Source: Pseudomonas sp. AOB-7
GTDB lineage: Bacteria > Pseudomonadota > Gammaproteobacteria > Pseudomonadales > Pseudomonadaceae
Direction: 5' to 3'
Assembly: GCF_003696305.1 (NCBI RefSeq)
Contig: NZ_RFFK01000011.1
Location: 1-64,000, forward strand
DNA length: 64,000 bases
Notes under the pieces: model-generated
Told to the model about the DNA's origin: nothing
What the model saw: only the letters and a program-made list of their open reading frames with translations
The model's database searches: none
In this document: in pieces, positions 1 through 8,450 of the stretch
Layout of the letters: every line of letters begins with the position of its first letter
Position numbering within the stretch: position 1 is the first letter of the stretch
Translations under genes and position numbers: made by a program

Positions 1-383
1 GTCATGGCGTTGGGGTGGTAGGGCAGGTTCTCCTCCAGCAGGCGCATGTCGCGCCCCCAGTCGAAGGCGATCGGCAGGCGGCCGTCGAGCAGCAGCTCGC
101 CGCGCTCGAGCAGCGTGGCGATGCGCGGGGCGATCTGCGCCGGGTCGATGCGATCCGGCCACTCGCCCATCAGGCCCATGATCACCGCACGGTCGCTGCC
201 GTGGCCGACGCCGGTGGCCGACAGCGAGCCATACAGGCGCACCTCGATACGCCGCACCCGCGCCAGCAGCTGGCGCTCGCGCAACGCCTCGACGAACAGC
301 GCGGCGGCGCGCATCGGCCCCACGGTGTGCGAGCTGGACGGCCCGATGCCGATCTTGAACAGGTCGAATACGCTGATGGCCAC
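1..383 (-). CDS. sdaB: L-serine dehydratase (L-serine ammonia-lyase), 5' part only
   Basis: This is the N-terminal 127 residues of an iron-sulfur L-serine ammonia-lyase, which converts L-serine to pyruvate and ammonia in the cytosol. The gene runs off the left edge. The start is a GTG at 381-383, preceded by an AAGGAG-type ribosome site. The protein opens MAISVFDLFKIGIGPSSSHT, and the SSSHTVGPM stretch is the family's substrate-binding signature. The [4Fe-4S] cysteines lie in the missing part. Pseudomonas has two paralogues, sdaA with a glycine-cleavage cluster and sdaB near the choline/betaine genes. The nearby gbcAB and ltaE favour sdaB, but that choice is inferred from context. Serine is a product of betaine and glycine catabolism, so the neighbourhood is coherent. 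Confidence 0.85.
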   Translation of the reverse strand, partial: MAISVFDLFKIGIGPSSSHTVGPMRAAALFVEALRERQLLARVRRIEVRLYGSLSATGVGHGSDRAVIMGLMGEWPDRIDPAQIAPRIATLLERGELLLDGRLPIAFDWGRDMRLLEENLPYHPNAM

Positions 384-1188
384 GAGAGGACTCCTTAGCT
401 CGGATGCGCCACGGGGCGCAGTGCGGCAGATTGTCCGATGTCGCTAGGCAGCAAATTTGCTCAACTTCGACGCGAAAGTGTTCAGAGTCGCCCCCCCTGC
501 CGCTATGCACAGGATGGGTGGATCAAGCTGTGGATAAGCCGTGCGCAGAAGCCGCCGGGCCAGGCCCATCAAGGCCTGCCGTGAATCGTGTATTTATTGA
601 ACGATATCAAGCAGTTAATAGATCCGACCATGCACAGATACTGTGCACCAGGCTGTGCATAAGCTGTGATCAGTCGGCGCCAGCCCCTGCCGGCACTGGA
701 CTTGCCGCGGCTGGCCGAGAAACAGCCAGGCGCGGTGGCGCGGCGACTTATCCACCCGCGACAGCCGGCGCCAGGCTGCGGCGCGGTGGACTATGCACAG
801 ATGCTGTGGAGCAAACTGTGCATAGGCTGTTCGGCCCAGGCTGCAGCCCAGGCCGCGCAAGGCCTTCCGGCAATCGAGCAAAAATCGATCAGAATCAATT
901 AGATAGAAGATGCTTGTGCACAAATGCTGTGCGCCGTTCTGTGCACAGCCTGTGGGCAGGCGGCGCCAGGCCAGGCCCTGCGGGGCCTGGGCCCGGGCGC
1001 GCGTTATTTGCTCAATCAAGCGGCAGAACCTGGAGCAGCCGCGGGGATGCCTGGCTCCTGCCGGCAACCGCGGCACAGGCTCGCCGGCACGCCGGCTCCT
1101 CCAGGGCCAATAACGCCGCACCACCGTCAGCGCACCAGGCCACCCCGCAGGGTATCGCCAGCCGTGCGCTTTGGCTTAGGGCATTGAT
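384..1188. other. 805-bp gene-free region between sdaB and a small secreted protein gene
   Basis: I see no credible protein gene here. The open frames have no ribosome site, no recognisable domain, and are what GC-rich DNA gives by chance. The region carries four degenerate direct repeats with paired TATGCACAG/CTGTGCATA half-sites, described separately. A second part, about 1020-1188, is GC-rich with short inverted repeats and no feature I can name. The sdaB promoter must lie just right of 383. Confidence 0.7.
503..1016. repeat. Four degenerate direct repeats containing DnaA-box-like inverted pairs
   Basis: Units begin near 503, 629, 791 and 913, so the spacings are 126, 162 and 122 bp. Each opens with a TATGCACAG-like half-site followed about 15 bp later by its inverted copy CTGTGCATA. 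The pair at 793-825 is exact. Each continues with a GGC/CAGGCC-rich stretch; units 1 and 3 then share GGCCT..CCG.(G/C)AATCG, and units 1, 3 and 4 end in an AT-rich tail (TATTTATTGA, AAAATCGATC, TTATTTGCTC). TGTGGATAA at 529-537 is a perfect DnaA box (TTATCCACA on the minus strand), and TGTGCATAA at 654-662 fits TTATNCACA. The copies are too diverged to be a recent duplication, yet the half-sites are kept. Function is unknown. Confidence 0.7.
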
Positions 1189-1488
1189 CTAGGGCTTGAG
1201 CTTGCCGGCGCAGCTGCCGGTGGCTTCGACCAGACGCTGCTGCAGCGCCGCATCGGGCGGCGACTGGCGACTGATCGCCTGCACTTCGGCCTCGCTGAAC
1301 TCCCGACTGACCTTGTCGGCGGCGCAGTCGCAATAGGCCTGCAGCTGCGGCTGCTCGTAGCCGGCCGGCGCGCCGTTGATGCAGTGCTGGACGAATTCGG
1401 TTTTCGCCTGTGCCGTCCACTCGGCCGCGGACAACGGCAGGGCAACGGCCAGCGGCAGGGCGAAGGCGAGCAGGTGGCGATGGTTCAT
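1189..1488 (-). CDS. Small exported cysteine-containing protein, function unknown
   Basis: A 99-residue protein with a clear signal peptide (MNHRH, then a hydrophobic stretch ending PLSAA around residue 22). The mature part of about 77 residues contains four cysteines: CINGAP, the YCDC pair, and CAGKLKP near the end. This suggests two periplasmic disulfides. The ATG at 1486-1488 was chosen because AAAGGAG lies 6-7 bases upstream and it gives the signal peptide directly; a start 10 codons further up has no such support. The gene is divergent from ltaE. I do not recognise the family well enough to name a function. Confidence 0.75.
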   Translation of the reverse strand: MNHRHLLAFALPLAVALPLSAAEWTAQAKTEFVQHCINGAPAGYEQPQLQAYCDCAADKVSREFSEAEVQAISRQSPPDAALQQRLVEATGSCAGKLKP

Positions 1489-1718
1489 AAGGCACTCCTT
1501 TTCGATGACAGGCGGCAAACCGCCGCCCTGGGGTTGTGAACCCTCGGCGTCGCCATGAGTTCCGCCGAATGGTCGAACGGTGGTCCGGATAGCGACCCTG
1601 CAGTACGCATGAACACAACAAGTTGTCGCCCTGGCGGGCCCAGGCCAGGGCCCGCGCGGAGTAAAGTAGCGCCATCCGCCGGTGCTCCCTGCCGGCCCCG
1701 CTCGAGAAGGAACGCCCC

Positions 1719-2759
1719 ATGCCCGACAACGCCCAGCAATTTGCCAGCGACAACTATTCCGGCATCTGCCCCGAGGCCTGGGCCGCCATGGCCGAGGCCA
1801 ACCAGGGCCACCAGCGCGCCTATGGCGACGACGAATGGACGGCGCGCGCCGCCGACCACTTCCGCCGCCTGTTCGAGACCGACTGCGAGGTGTTCTTCGC
1901 CTTCAACGGCACCGCAGCCAACTCCCTGGCCCTGGCCTCGCTGTGCCAGAGCTACCACAGCGTGATCTGCTCGGAGACCGCCCACGTCGAGACCGACGAA
2001 TGCGGCGCCCCGGAATTCTTCTCCAACGGTTCCAAGCTGCTGCTGGCGCGCACCGAGAACGGCAAGCTGACGCCCGCGGCGATCCGCGAAGTGGCGCTCA
2101 AGCGCCAGGATATTCACTACCCCAAGCCGCGCGTGGTGACCCTGACCCAGGCCACCGAGGTCGGCACCGTGTACCGACCGGAAGAAGTCCGCGCGATCAG
2201 CCAGACCTGTAAGGAGCTGGGGCTGAACCTGCACATGGACGGCGCGCGCTTCTCCAACGCCTGCGCCTCCCTCGGCTGCAGCCCGGCCGAGCTGACCTGG
2301 AAGGCCGGCGTCGACGTGCTGTGCTTCGGCGGCACCAAGAACGGCATGGCGGTGGGCGAGGCCATCCTGTTCTTCAACAAGGCCCTGGCCGAGGACTTCG
2401 ACTACCGCTGCAAGCAGGCCGGCCAGCTGGCCTCGAAGATGCGTTACCTGTCGGCGCCCTGGGTCGGCATCCTGCAGGACGACGCCTGGCTGCGCTACGC
2501 CGGCCACGCCAACCGCTGCGCCCAGTTGCTGGCCGCGCAGGTCGAAGACGTGCCCGGCGTCAGCCTGATGTTCCCGGTTGAGGCCAACGGCGTGTTCCTG
2601 CAACTGTCGGAACCGGCGCTCGCCGCCCTCACCGCCCGCGGCTGGCGCTTCTACACCTTCATCGGCGCCGGCGGCGCGCGCTTCATGTGCAGCTGGGACA
2701 CCGACGAGGCGCGGGTGCGCCAGCTGGCGGCCGATATCCGCGAGGTGATGAGCGCCTGA
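1719..2759 (+). CDS. ltaE: Low-specificity L-threonine aldolase
   Basis: A 346-residue fold-type I PLP enzyme that cleaves L-threonine and L-allo-threonine to glycine and acetaldehyde; some members accept phenylserine-type substrates. The PLP lysine is K207 in FGGTKNG, the position reported for Pseudomonas L-threonine aldolases. The HMDGARFSN motif at about residues 169-177 holds the cofactor-ring aspartate. Length is normal for the family. The ATG is preceded by GAGAAGGAA. The glycine produced links the gene to the serine and betaine catabolic genes on either side. It is separated from gbcB/gbcA by a large autotransporter gene on the other strand. Confidence 0.95.
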   Translation: MPDNAQQFASDNYSGICPEAWAAMAEANQGHQRAYGDDEWTARAADHFRRLFETDCEVFFAFNGTAANSLALASLCQSYHSVICSETAHVETDECGAPEFFSNGSKLLLARTENGKLTPAAIREVALKRQDIHYPKPRVVTLTQATEVGTVYRPEEVRAISQTCKELGLNLHMDGARFSNACASLGCSPAELTWKAGVDVLCFGGTKNGMAVGEAILFFNKALAEDFDYRCKQAGQLASKMRYLSAPWVGILQDDAWLRYAGHANRCAQLLAAQVEDVPGVSLMFPVEANGVFLQLSEPALAALTARGWRFYTFIGAGGARFMCSWDTDEARVRQLAADIREVMSA

Positions 2760-2862
2760 GTGCAGGCCCCCTCCACCTGGGCGCTTAAGGCTGGCGCCGC
2801 GGCGCGACGCCAGTAAGGCCGGTACGCGCGGCGCCCCTGCGGAGCGGCCGCGGCGCACCGGC

Positions 2863-5800
2863 CTACATCTTCCAGCGCAGGTTGAAGGCGATATTGTTGG
2901 CTTCGCTGCTGTCGCTGAACACGCCGTTGTAATCGACGTCGAGGACGATGTTCGGGGTGATCGAGTAGTCGAGGTTGAGCTCGACCAGGAAGCTGTTGCG
3001 CGGCAACTCGGTACCCAACACGCGAAACTTGTCGCCGCCCTCCAGTTGCAGGTCCAGTTCCGGGCGCAGGTCGCCGTTGATCTGCCGCCAGGTGAACGAG
3101 CCGTTGAGCAGCAGATCGCGCTCGGCCAGCTGGAACAGCTGCTGGCCGCGCACACCGAGGCTGGTGCTGAGCAGCTCGTTGCGCTGGCTGTCCGCAGACA
3201 GTGCGGCGGCCCCGCCCTGCTCGCTGAAGCTGTCGCTGCGCTGGTCGATCAGCAGCAGGCCGACGAAGGGCTCGACATAGGCCGGCTCGTCGAACTTCAG
3301 GTGCCAGGCCAGCTCGCCGAAGCCCTGCGCGGTGTTGACGTCGTACTGGCGGGTCAGGCGCTCCGGGCCGTCGATCAGGCGCACGTCGCGCTGGCTGTCG
3401 ATCTGGTGCTGGCTGTAGCCGCCGCCGCCGAACAGCTTGAGCGTACCGCGCGACAGTTCGACATCGCGGCCGCCGTACAGCGCGTAGCGGTAGCTGTCGG
3501 AGTCGGCCTTGGCGTCACGCGAATCGACATCCAGCTGCTCCTGGCCGTAGCCGAAGGCGCCACCCAGGCGCCAGTCGCCGTATACCGGCCAGTCGCCACC
3601 GAACAGCATGCTCTCGTGATCCTGGATGATCTCGCCGGCGTTGCCGTCGTCGTCGATGCGCTGGCGCCCGCCGCCCACCTGCACCCAGTAGGGCAGCGCG
3701 CGCTCGGGCGAGGCGAGGTTGCGGCGCAGGTTGCCCAGCGGCGCACGCGACAGGTTGAGGTCGTCGAACATCACCGCCGAGGCGATGCTGGCATGGGCGT
3801 CGCCGGACAGCTTGTTGAAGGTGTCGGCTACCTCGTCCTCGCCCAGGTCGAGCAGGGTGCGGTAGACCTCGTTGTCTTCGTCCAGGCTCTCGGCCGCTTG
3901 AGCGAAAGCCACCTGGTTGGGGGTACGCGCCAGGCTGGAGAAGCTGGTGTCGTTGCGCGTCAGGGTCAGGGTCACGGCGTTGCCGGCGTAGCTCAGGCTG
4001 GGGTCGAGAAAGGCCAGGTTGGAGCTGACGCTGTCGAACTGGCCGCTCAACTGCCCGGCGCTGAGGATGCCGTAGCTGGTGGCCGGCGCGTAGGTGCCGT
4101 TTTCCGCCAGCACCTGCACGGTGCCGGCCAGGCTGGCCAGGCCGCTGACCATCACCTGATCGGCATTGCCGGCGGCATCGGTCTCCACCTGGTAGACCGA
4201 GCCGGGGCTGAAGATCAGGTCACCGGCGACGTTCAGCGTGCCGATGGAGTTGCCCGGCGCCAGAGTGCCACCGCTGTTGATCTGTACGTTACCGACGCTG
4301 CCGGCACCACCCAGGGTGCCACCGCTCTGCACCTGGATAGCGGAAAGCAGCGAGCCGTTAACAACCAGGGTGCCGCCGCGGACTTCGGTGATGCCCGCGA
4401 TGCCGTGGCTGCCGCCGAGGTCGAGCGTACCGGGGCCATCCTTGACGAAGGCACCCGAACCGAGGATGGCGCCGGCGAAGCTGGTATCGCTCGCCTGATC
4501 GACCGTCAGCGTCGCACCACTCAGCGCCACCTGCCCGCCGGCGCCCGCCAGTGCACTCATGCTCAGGTCGAAACCGCCGAGATCCAGCACTCCGCCGCCC
4601 AGCTCATAGGCCCCACCGGACACCAGGCCGCCGGCCGAATCCTGGCGCAAGGTGCCAGCCTCCACCCGCGTAACACCGCTGTAGCTGTTGTTGCCGGACA
4701 GCGTCAACGTCCCGCCGCCCTGCTTGATCAGGCCGCCGCTGCCGCTGATGACGCCGAGGAAGCTGCCGTCGACGGCCTGCACCAGGGTCAGGTCGGCGCT
4801 GCCCAGCGCCACCTCGCCGCCGTTGCCGGACAGCGAGCCCATGCTCAGGGCGAAGTCGTTGAGGTCGAGCACGCCGCCATCGATGACGTAGTCGCCACCC
4901 GAGACGAATGCCCCGGGACTGCCCTGCAGCAGGGTGCCGCCGCGCAGTTTCGTGGCGCCGCTGTAACTGCTGTCGCCAGACAACATCAACAAGCCGTCGC
5001 CCTGCTTGATCAGGCTGCCGCTGCCGCTGATCGAACCGGAAAAGTTGCCGCTCGACTCCATGGCCAGGGTCAGGTCTGCGGAACCCAGCGCCACTTCGCC
5101 TCCGCCACCGGTCAGCGCGCTCATGCTCAGGTCGAAACCGTTGAGATCGAGGACGCCGAACTCGACCACATAGACCCCGCCATCGACGAATGCGCCGGCA
5201 CTGCCCTGGCGCAGCGTGCCACCGGTGACCTGGGTTACGCCGCCATAGCTGTTGGCGCCGGCCAGCACCAGCGTCCCGTCGCCAGACTTGCGCAATCCGC
5301 CGCTGCCGCCGATCACCCCGGAGAAGGTGCCGTCCACCGTCTGATCGATGCCCAGGTTGGCGGCGCCCAGCGCCACTTCGCCGCCGCTGCCGGACAGCGA
5401 GCCCATGTCCAGGTCGAAGCCATTGAGGTCGAGTACCCCGGCGTTGATGGCGTAGTCGCCTCCGGCCAAGGCGCCGGCCGCGCCCTGGCGCAAGGTACCG
5501 CCGTCGATCCGGGTGGTGCCGCTGTAACTGTTGGCGCCGGATAGCAGCAACAGCCCATCGCCCTGCTTGATCAGGCCGCCGCTGCCGCTGATCACGCCGG
5601 AAAAACTGCTGTCCGACGTCTGCACCAGGGTCAGGTCGGCGCCGCCCAGTGCCACCTCGCCGCCGCTGCCGGACAGCGAGCCCATGCTCAGATCGAAGCC
5701 GTTGAGATCGAGCACGCCGCCACTGACCAGGTAGCTGCCGCCGGCGACGAAGGCCCCCGCACCGCCCTGACGCAGCGTGCCGTCGCTCACCTGGGTGAGG

Positions 5801-7086
5801 CCGCTGTAGTCGTTCTCGCCCTCGAGCAGCAACAGTCCTGCCCCCAGCTTGGATAGGCCGCCGCTGCCGCTGATAGCGCCCGCGTAGCTGGTATCGAGGG
5901 CCTGATCAACCACCAGATCGGCGCTACCCAGCAACACCTGACCGCCGCTGCCGGACAGCGACCCCATGCTCAGGCCGACACTGTTGAGGTCGAGCGCGCC
6001 GCCATCGATGACATAGGCGCCGTTCTGCACGAAGCCCCCACTGCTGCCCTGACGCAGGGTGCCGGCCTGGACGATGGTGGCGCCGCTGTAGCTGGCCGGC
6101 CCCAGCAGGTCGAGCAGGCCCGCGCCGGTTTTAGTCAGCGAGCCACTGCCAACGATGGCGCTACTCAGCAGTACATCGTTGCCATTGGTATCGAACACCC
6201 CGCCATTGGGCCCCAGTGGCGCGAGCCGATCGGAGATGTCGAAGCCGTTGTCCACCGCCCACTGCAAGCCGCCGCCGTTGAGCGTCAGCGAGCCGCTGCC
6301 CAGGCTGCTGGGGTCGCCGAAGTTGACCAGCCCCTGCTCGACGATCAGCTCGCCGGTGAAGCTGGAGTTGAAGCCACTGAGCGTCAGCACCCCGCTGCCG
6401 CGCTTGATCAGCGCCGAGTCCACGCCACCCATGATCGAGCCCGACACCTCGGTGGACAGGTTGTTGCCGCCGACGCCGAGTCGTACCGAGCCCAGATCGA
6501 AGACGCCATCGCCTTCGATGGAACCGGCCGAGAGAATGCCGTCGTCGTTCGGCCCACCGCCAGTGAAGGAGAAGAAGCCGCCGCTCTCGCTGATCAGGCG
6601 GGCATTGCCTGCGGTGCTGCGCTCGGCGAAGACCGCCACGCTGTTGGCACCGATCACTCGGATCTCGGCGTCGCCGGCGCTGCTCTGGCCGGCGAACAGG
6701 ATGCTGCCGAATCCGACGCTGAGTCTGGCGTTGCCAGCCGTGCTCTGGCCGAGAAACTGCACATCGCCGTCGATGGTCGAGTTGGCGGCGCTGCTGCGCC
6801 CGTCGAAGATGGTCAGGCCGCCATCGCTGTTGCTGATGCTGGCGGAGCCGGCGTTGCTGTCGTCGAGGAAAAAGGTGGCGAAACTGTCGCTGGGGTTGCT
6901 GATGCTGGCGCTGCCGGCGCTGCTGCTGTCGCGAAAGTTGATGTCCTGCTCCAGAGCGCCGCTGTCGAGCGTGCCCGAGGCCGTGTCATTGCCGGTGAAA
7001 TCCAGGGCCCAGGCTGTCGCCGAGGCCAGCGCCGCGACTACAAGCAAAGCGCGACGCGCAACGCGTCCTGGCGTAACGGAATCCAT
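2863..7086 (-). CDS. Type Va autotransporter with tandem-repeat beta-helix passenger
   Basis: A 1407-residue outer-membrane/surface protein. It opens with a signal peptide (positively charged start, hydrophobic core, cleavage near TAWA-LDF, about residue 28). Residues about 45-165 hold five or six short rungs of about 21 residues (S-S/T-A-G-x-A then F). A long passenger follows, with six 93-94-residue repeats of the autotransporter-associated beta-strand type (LxGxNxYSGxTxVxxGTLRQG, then GGVLDLNGFDLSM, then GSGGEVALG). A linker (GGTLAPGNSIGTLNVAGDL) leads to a C-terminal barrel of about 280 residues ending LRWKM. The ATG at 7084-7086 has GGGGAGGAG six bases upstream; a start 13 codons further up adds residues unlike a signal peptide. 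The passenger has no visible catalytic motif, so adhesion or biofilm roles are only inferred. Confidence 0.93.
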   Translation of the reverse strand: MDSVTPGRVARRALLVVAALASATAWALDFTGNDTASGTLDSGALEQDINFRDSSSAGSASISNPSDSFATFFLDDSNAGSASISNSDGGLTIFDGRSSAANSTIDGDVQFLGQSTAGNARLSVGFGSILFAGQSSAGDAEIRVIGANSVAVFAERSTAGNARLISESGGFFSFTGGGPNDDGILSAGSIEGDGVFDLGSVRLGVGGNNLSTEVSGSIMGGVDSALIKRGSGVLTLSGFNSSFTGELIVEQGLVNFGDPSSLGSGSLTLNGGGLQWAVDNGFDISDRLAPLGPNGGVFDTNGNDVLLSSAIVGSGSLTKTGAGLLDLLGPASYSGATIVQAGTLRQGSSGGFVQNGAYVIDGGALDLNSVGLSMGSLSGSGGQVLLGSADLVVDQALDTSYAGAISGSGGLSKLGAGLLLLEGENDYSGLTQVSDGTLRQGGAGAFVAGGSYLVSGGVLDLNGFDLSMGSLSGSGGEVALGGADLTLVQTSDSSFSGVISGSGGLIKQGDGLLLLSGANSYSGTTRIDGGTLRQGAAGALAGGDYAINAGVLDLNGFDLDMGSLSGSGGEVALGAANLGIDQTVDGTFSGVIGGSGGLRKSGDGTLVLAGANSYGGVTQVTGGTLRQGSAGAFVDGGVYVVEFGVLDLNGFDLSMSALTGGGGEVALGSADLTLAMESSGNFSGSISGSGSLIKQGDGLLMLSGDSSYSGATKLRGGTLLQGSPGAFVSGGDYVIDGGVLDLNDFALSMGSLSGNGGEVALGSADLTLVQAVDGSFLGVISGSGGLIKQGGGTLTLSGNNSYSGVTRVEAGTLRQDSAGGLVSGGAYELGGGVLDLGGFDLSMSALAGAGGQVALSGATLTVDQASDTSFAGAILGSGAFVKDGPGTLDLGGSHGIAGITEVRGGTLVVNGSLLSAIQVQSGGTLGGAGSVGNVQINSGGTLAPGNSIGTLNVAGDLIFSPGSVYQVETDAAGNADQVMVSGLASLAGTVQVLAENGTYAPATSYGILSAGQLSGQFDSVSSNLAFLDPSLSYAGNAVTLTLTRNDTSFSSLARTPNQVAFAQAAESLDEDNEVYRTLLDLGEDEVADTFNKLSGDAHASIASAVMFDDLNLSRAPLGNLRRNLASPERALPYWVQVGGGRQRIDDDGNAGEIIQDHESMLFGGDWPVYGDWRLGGAFGYGQEQLDVDSRDAKADSDSYRYALYGGRDVELSRGTLKLFGGGGYSQHQIDSQRDVRLIDGPERLTRQYDVNTAQGFGELAWHLKFDEPAYVEPFVGLLLIDQRSDSFSEQGGAAALSADSQRNELLSTSLGVRGQQLFQLAERDLLLNGSFTWRQINGDLRPELDLQLEGGDKFRVLGTELPRNSFLVELNLDYSITPNIVLDVDYNGVFSDSSEANNIAFNLRWKM
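4394..6090 (-). repeat. Six tandem 279-282-bp repeats inside the autotransporter gene
   Basis: The sequence CCGCTGTA (encoding part of YSG) or its variant recurs at 4676, 4958, 5240, 5519, 5801 and 6083. Spacings are 282, 282, 279, 282 and 282 bp, and a last diverged unit ends near 4394. Every unit length is a multiple of three, so units could be gained or lost without breaking the frame. The copies are imperfect but share long identical stretches, most strongly the part encoding LDLNGFDLSMGSLSGSGGEV. Confidence 0.9.
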
Positions 7087-7346
7087 TGCCGCTCCTCCCC
7101 TTGCCAAATCGGGCAAATGGCTCACGCAGGGTGAGCCGGGTTCTCAGGAGCGAACTGCAACCAGACTCGTGCGCGGGCACGGCGGCCGGCGCACGGTTGG
7201 TAACGTCCTGACAGTTGCAGCAAGACTAGCCAAACCCTGGCCAACCGCCAGCAAACTGGGGCGCTCGGAACACGGAAATCCGAGCGCTCTGGCGGGCGCG
7301 TCTGCCTACCGGCGAGCCGATGGCCGCTGGAGACGCGGGAGGCGAC

Positions 7347-8450
7347 TCAATAATCGATCACCACGTCACCCTTGGGCACGCTGCAGCAGGACAGGATGTA
7401 GCCTTCGGCAACGTCCTCGTCGGTGATCCCGCCGTTGTGCTCCATGTCCACCTCGCCGGCGGTCTTCATCACCTTGCAGGTGCCGCAGATGCCCATGCCG
7501 CACGCCTTGGGGATGTGCAGGCCGAGCTTGGCGGCGGCGGCGTGCACGGTTTCGCCGGGGGCGACGCGGATGCTCTTGCCGGTGCTGACGAACTCCACCT
7601 GGTTGAGGTCGGCCGCCGGTATCTCCGGCGCGTCGGCGGCCTCGGCGGCGTGCTCCAGGGCATCGGCCTTGGCCTCGGGCGGCGTCGCGCCGAAGGATTC
7701 CTCGTGGTAACGACGCATGTCGAAGCCGTTGGCCTCGAGCAGGCGCTTGACCGCACTCATATAGGGCGTCGGGCCGCAGCAGAACACCTCACGCTCCATG
7801 AAGTCAGGGGCGATCAGCTCCAGCATCTTCTGGTTGAGGTAGCCGCGGTAGCCGGACCAGGTTTCGCCGATCTCGTACTTCTCGCAGATTAGGTGCAGCT
7901 TGAAGTTGTTGATGCGCGAGGCCATGTGGCGCAATTCGCGGTGGTAGATGATGTCCTTGGGCGTGCGCGCGCTGTGCACGAAGCACATGTCCACCGCACC
8001 GTTGGTGTCGAAGAACCAGCGCGCCATCGACATCACCGGGGTGATGCCGACGCCGCCGGACAGCAGCAGCACCTTGTCGGAGGGGAAATCGATGGCGTTG
8101 AACAGCCCCACCGGGCCGTGCACCGGCAGTTGGTCGCCCTCGTTGAGGTTGTCGTGCAGCCAGTTCGACACCTTGCCGCCCGGCACCCGCTTGACGGTGA
8201 TGGAGAAGCTGTAGGGCACCGACGGCGAGCTGGAGATGGTGTAGGAGCGCATGATCGGCGCACCCTCGATCTCCAGTTCGAGGGTGACGAACTGTCCCGG
8301 CTTGAAGAAGAACAGTACCGGCTGATCGGCCATGAAACAGAAGGTGCGCACGTCCCAGGTTTCCTGGATCACCTTGACGCAACGCACCAGGTGGCGGCCG
8401 TTGCTCCAGGTCTGGGTGGTAACCGGGTTGAGGAAGGCGTTGGTGGTCAT
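7347..8450 (-). CDS. gbcB: Glycine betaine demethylase, reductase subunit
   Basis: A 367-residue flavin/iron-sulfur reductase that passes NAD(P)H electrons to the GbcA oxygenase, which demethylates glycine betaine to dimethylglycine. Domains in order: a ferredoxin-reductase FAD domain (RSYTISSSPS, about residues 69-78); an NAD-binding domain (LLLSGGVGITPVMSM, then CCGPTPYM); an alanine/glutamate-rich linker; and a C-terminal plant-type [2Fe-2S] domain. Its cysteines are C317, C322, C325 and C355, giving CX4CX2CX29C. GGAGAG lies upstream of the ATG. The gene is divergent from gbcA across 324 bp, as in other pseudomonads, where both are activated by GbdR. Confidence 0.95.
   Translation of the reverse strand: MTTNAFLNPVTTQTWSNGRHLVRCVKVIQETWDVRTFCFMADQPVLFFFKPGQFVTLELEIEGAPIMRSYTISSSPSVPYSFSITVKRVPGGKVSNWLHDNLNEGDQLPVHGPVGLFNAIDFPSDKVLLLSGGVGITPVMSMARWFFDTNGAVDMCFVHSARTPKDIIYHRELRHMASRINNFKLHLICEKYEIGETWSGYRGYLNQKMLELIAPDFMEREVFCCGPTPYMSAVKRLLEANGFDMRRYHEESFGATPPEAKADALEHAAEAADAPEIPAADLNQVEFVSTGKSIRVAPGETVHAAAAKLGLHIPKACGMGICGTCKVMKTAGEVDMEHNGGITDEDVAEGYILSCCSVPKGDVVIDY

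Noticed and set aside
503..1016. The chromosomal replication origin oriC
   Set aside because: DnaA-box-like sites cluster here, but the known neighbours of Pseudomonas oriC (dnaA, dnaN, rpmH) are absent and no long AT-rich unwinding region is seen.
404..1192. Long open frames on both strands across 404-1192 as protein genes
   Set aside because: No ribosome site, no recognisable domain, overlapping frames on both strands, and the DNA is explained by imperfect repeats.
2765..2862. Rho-independent terminator between ltaE and the autotransporter gene
   Set aside because: GC-rich inverted repeats are present but no T-tract follows on either strand, so I could not support a terminator.
3046..5544. 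832-codon open frame antisense to the autotransporter
   Set aside because: It mirrors the repeat structure of the autotransporter gene, has no start signals, and the sense frame has a full signal peptide and barrel.
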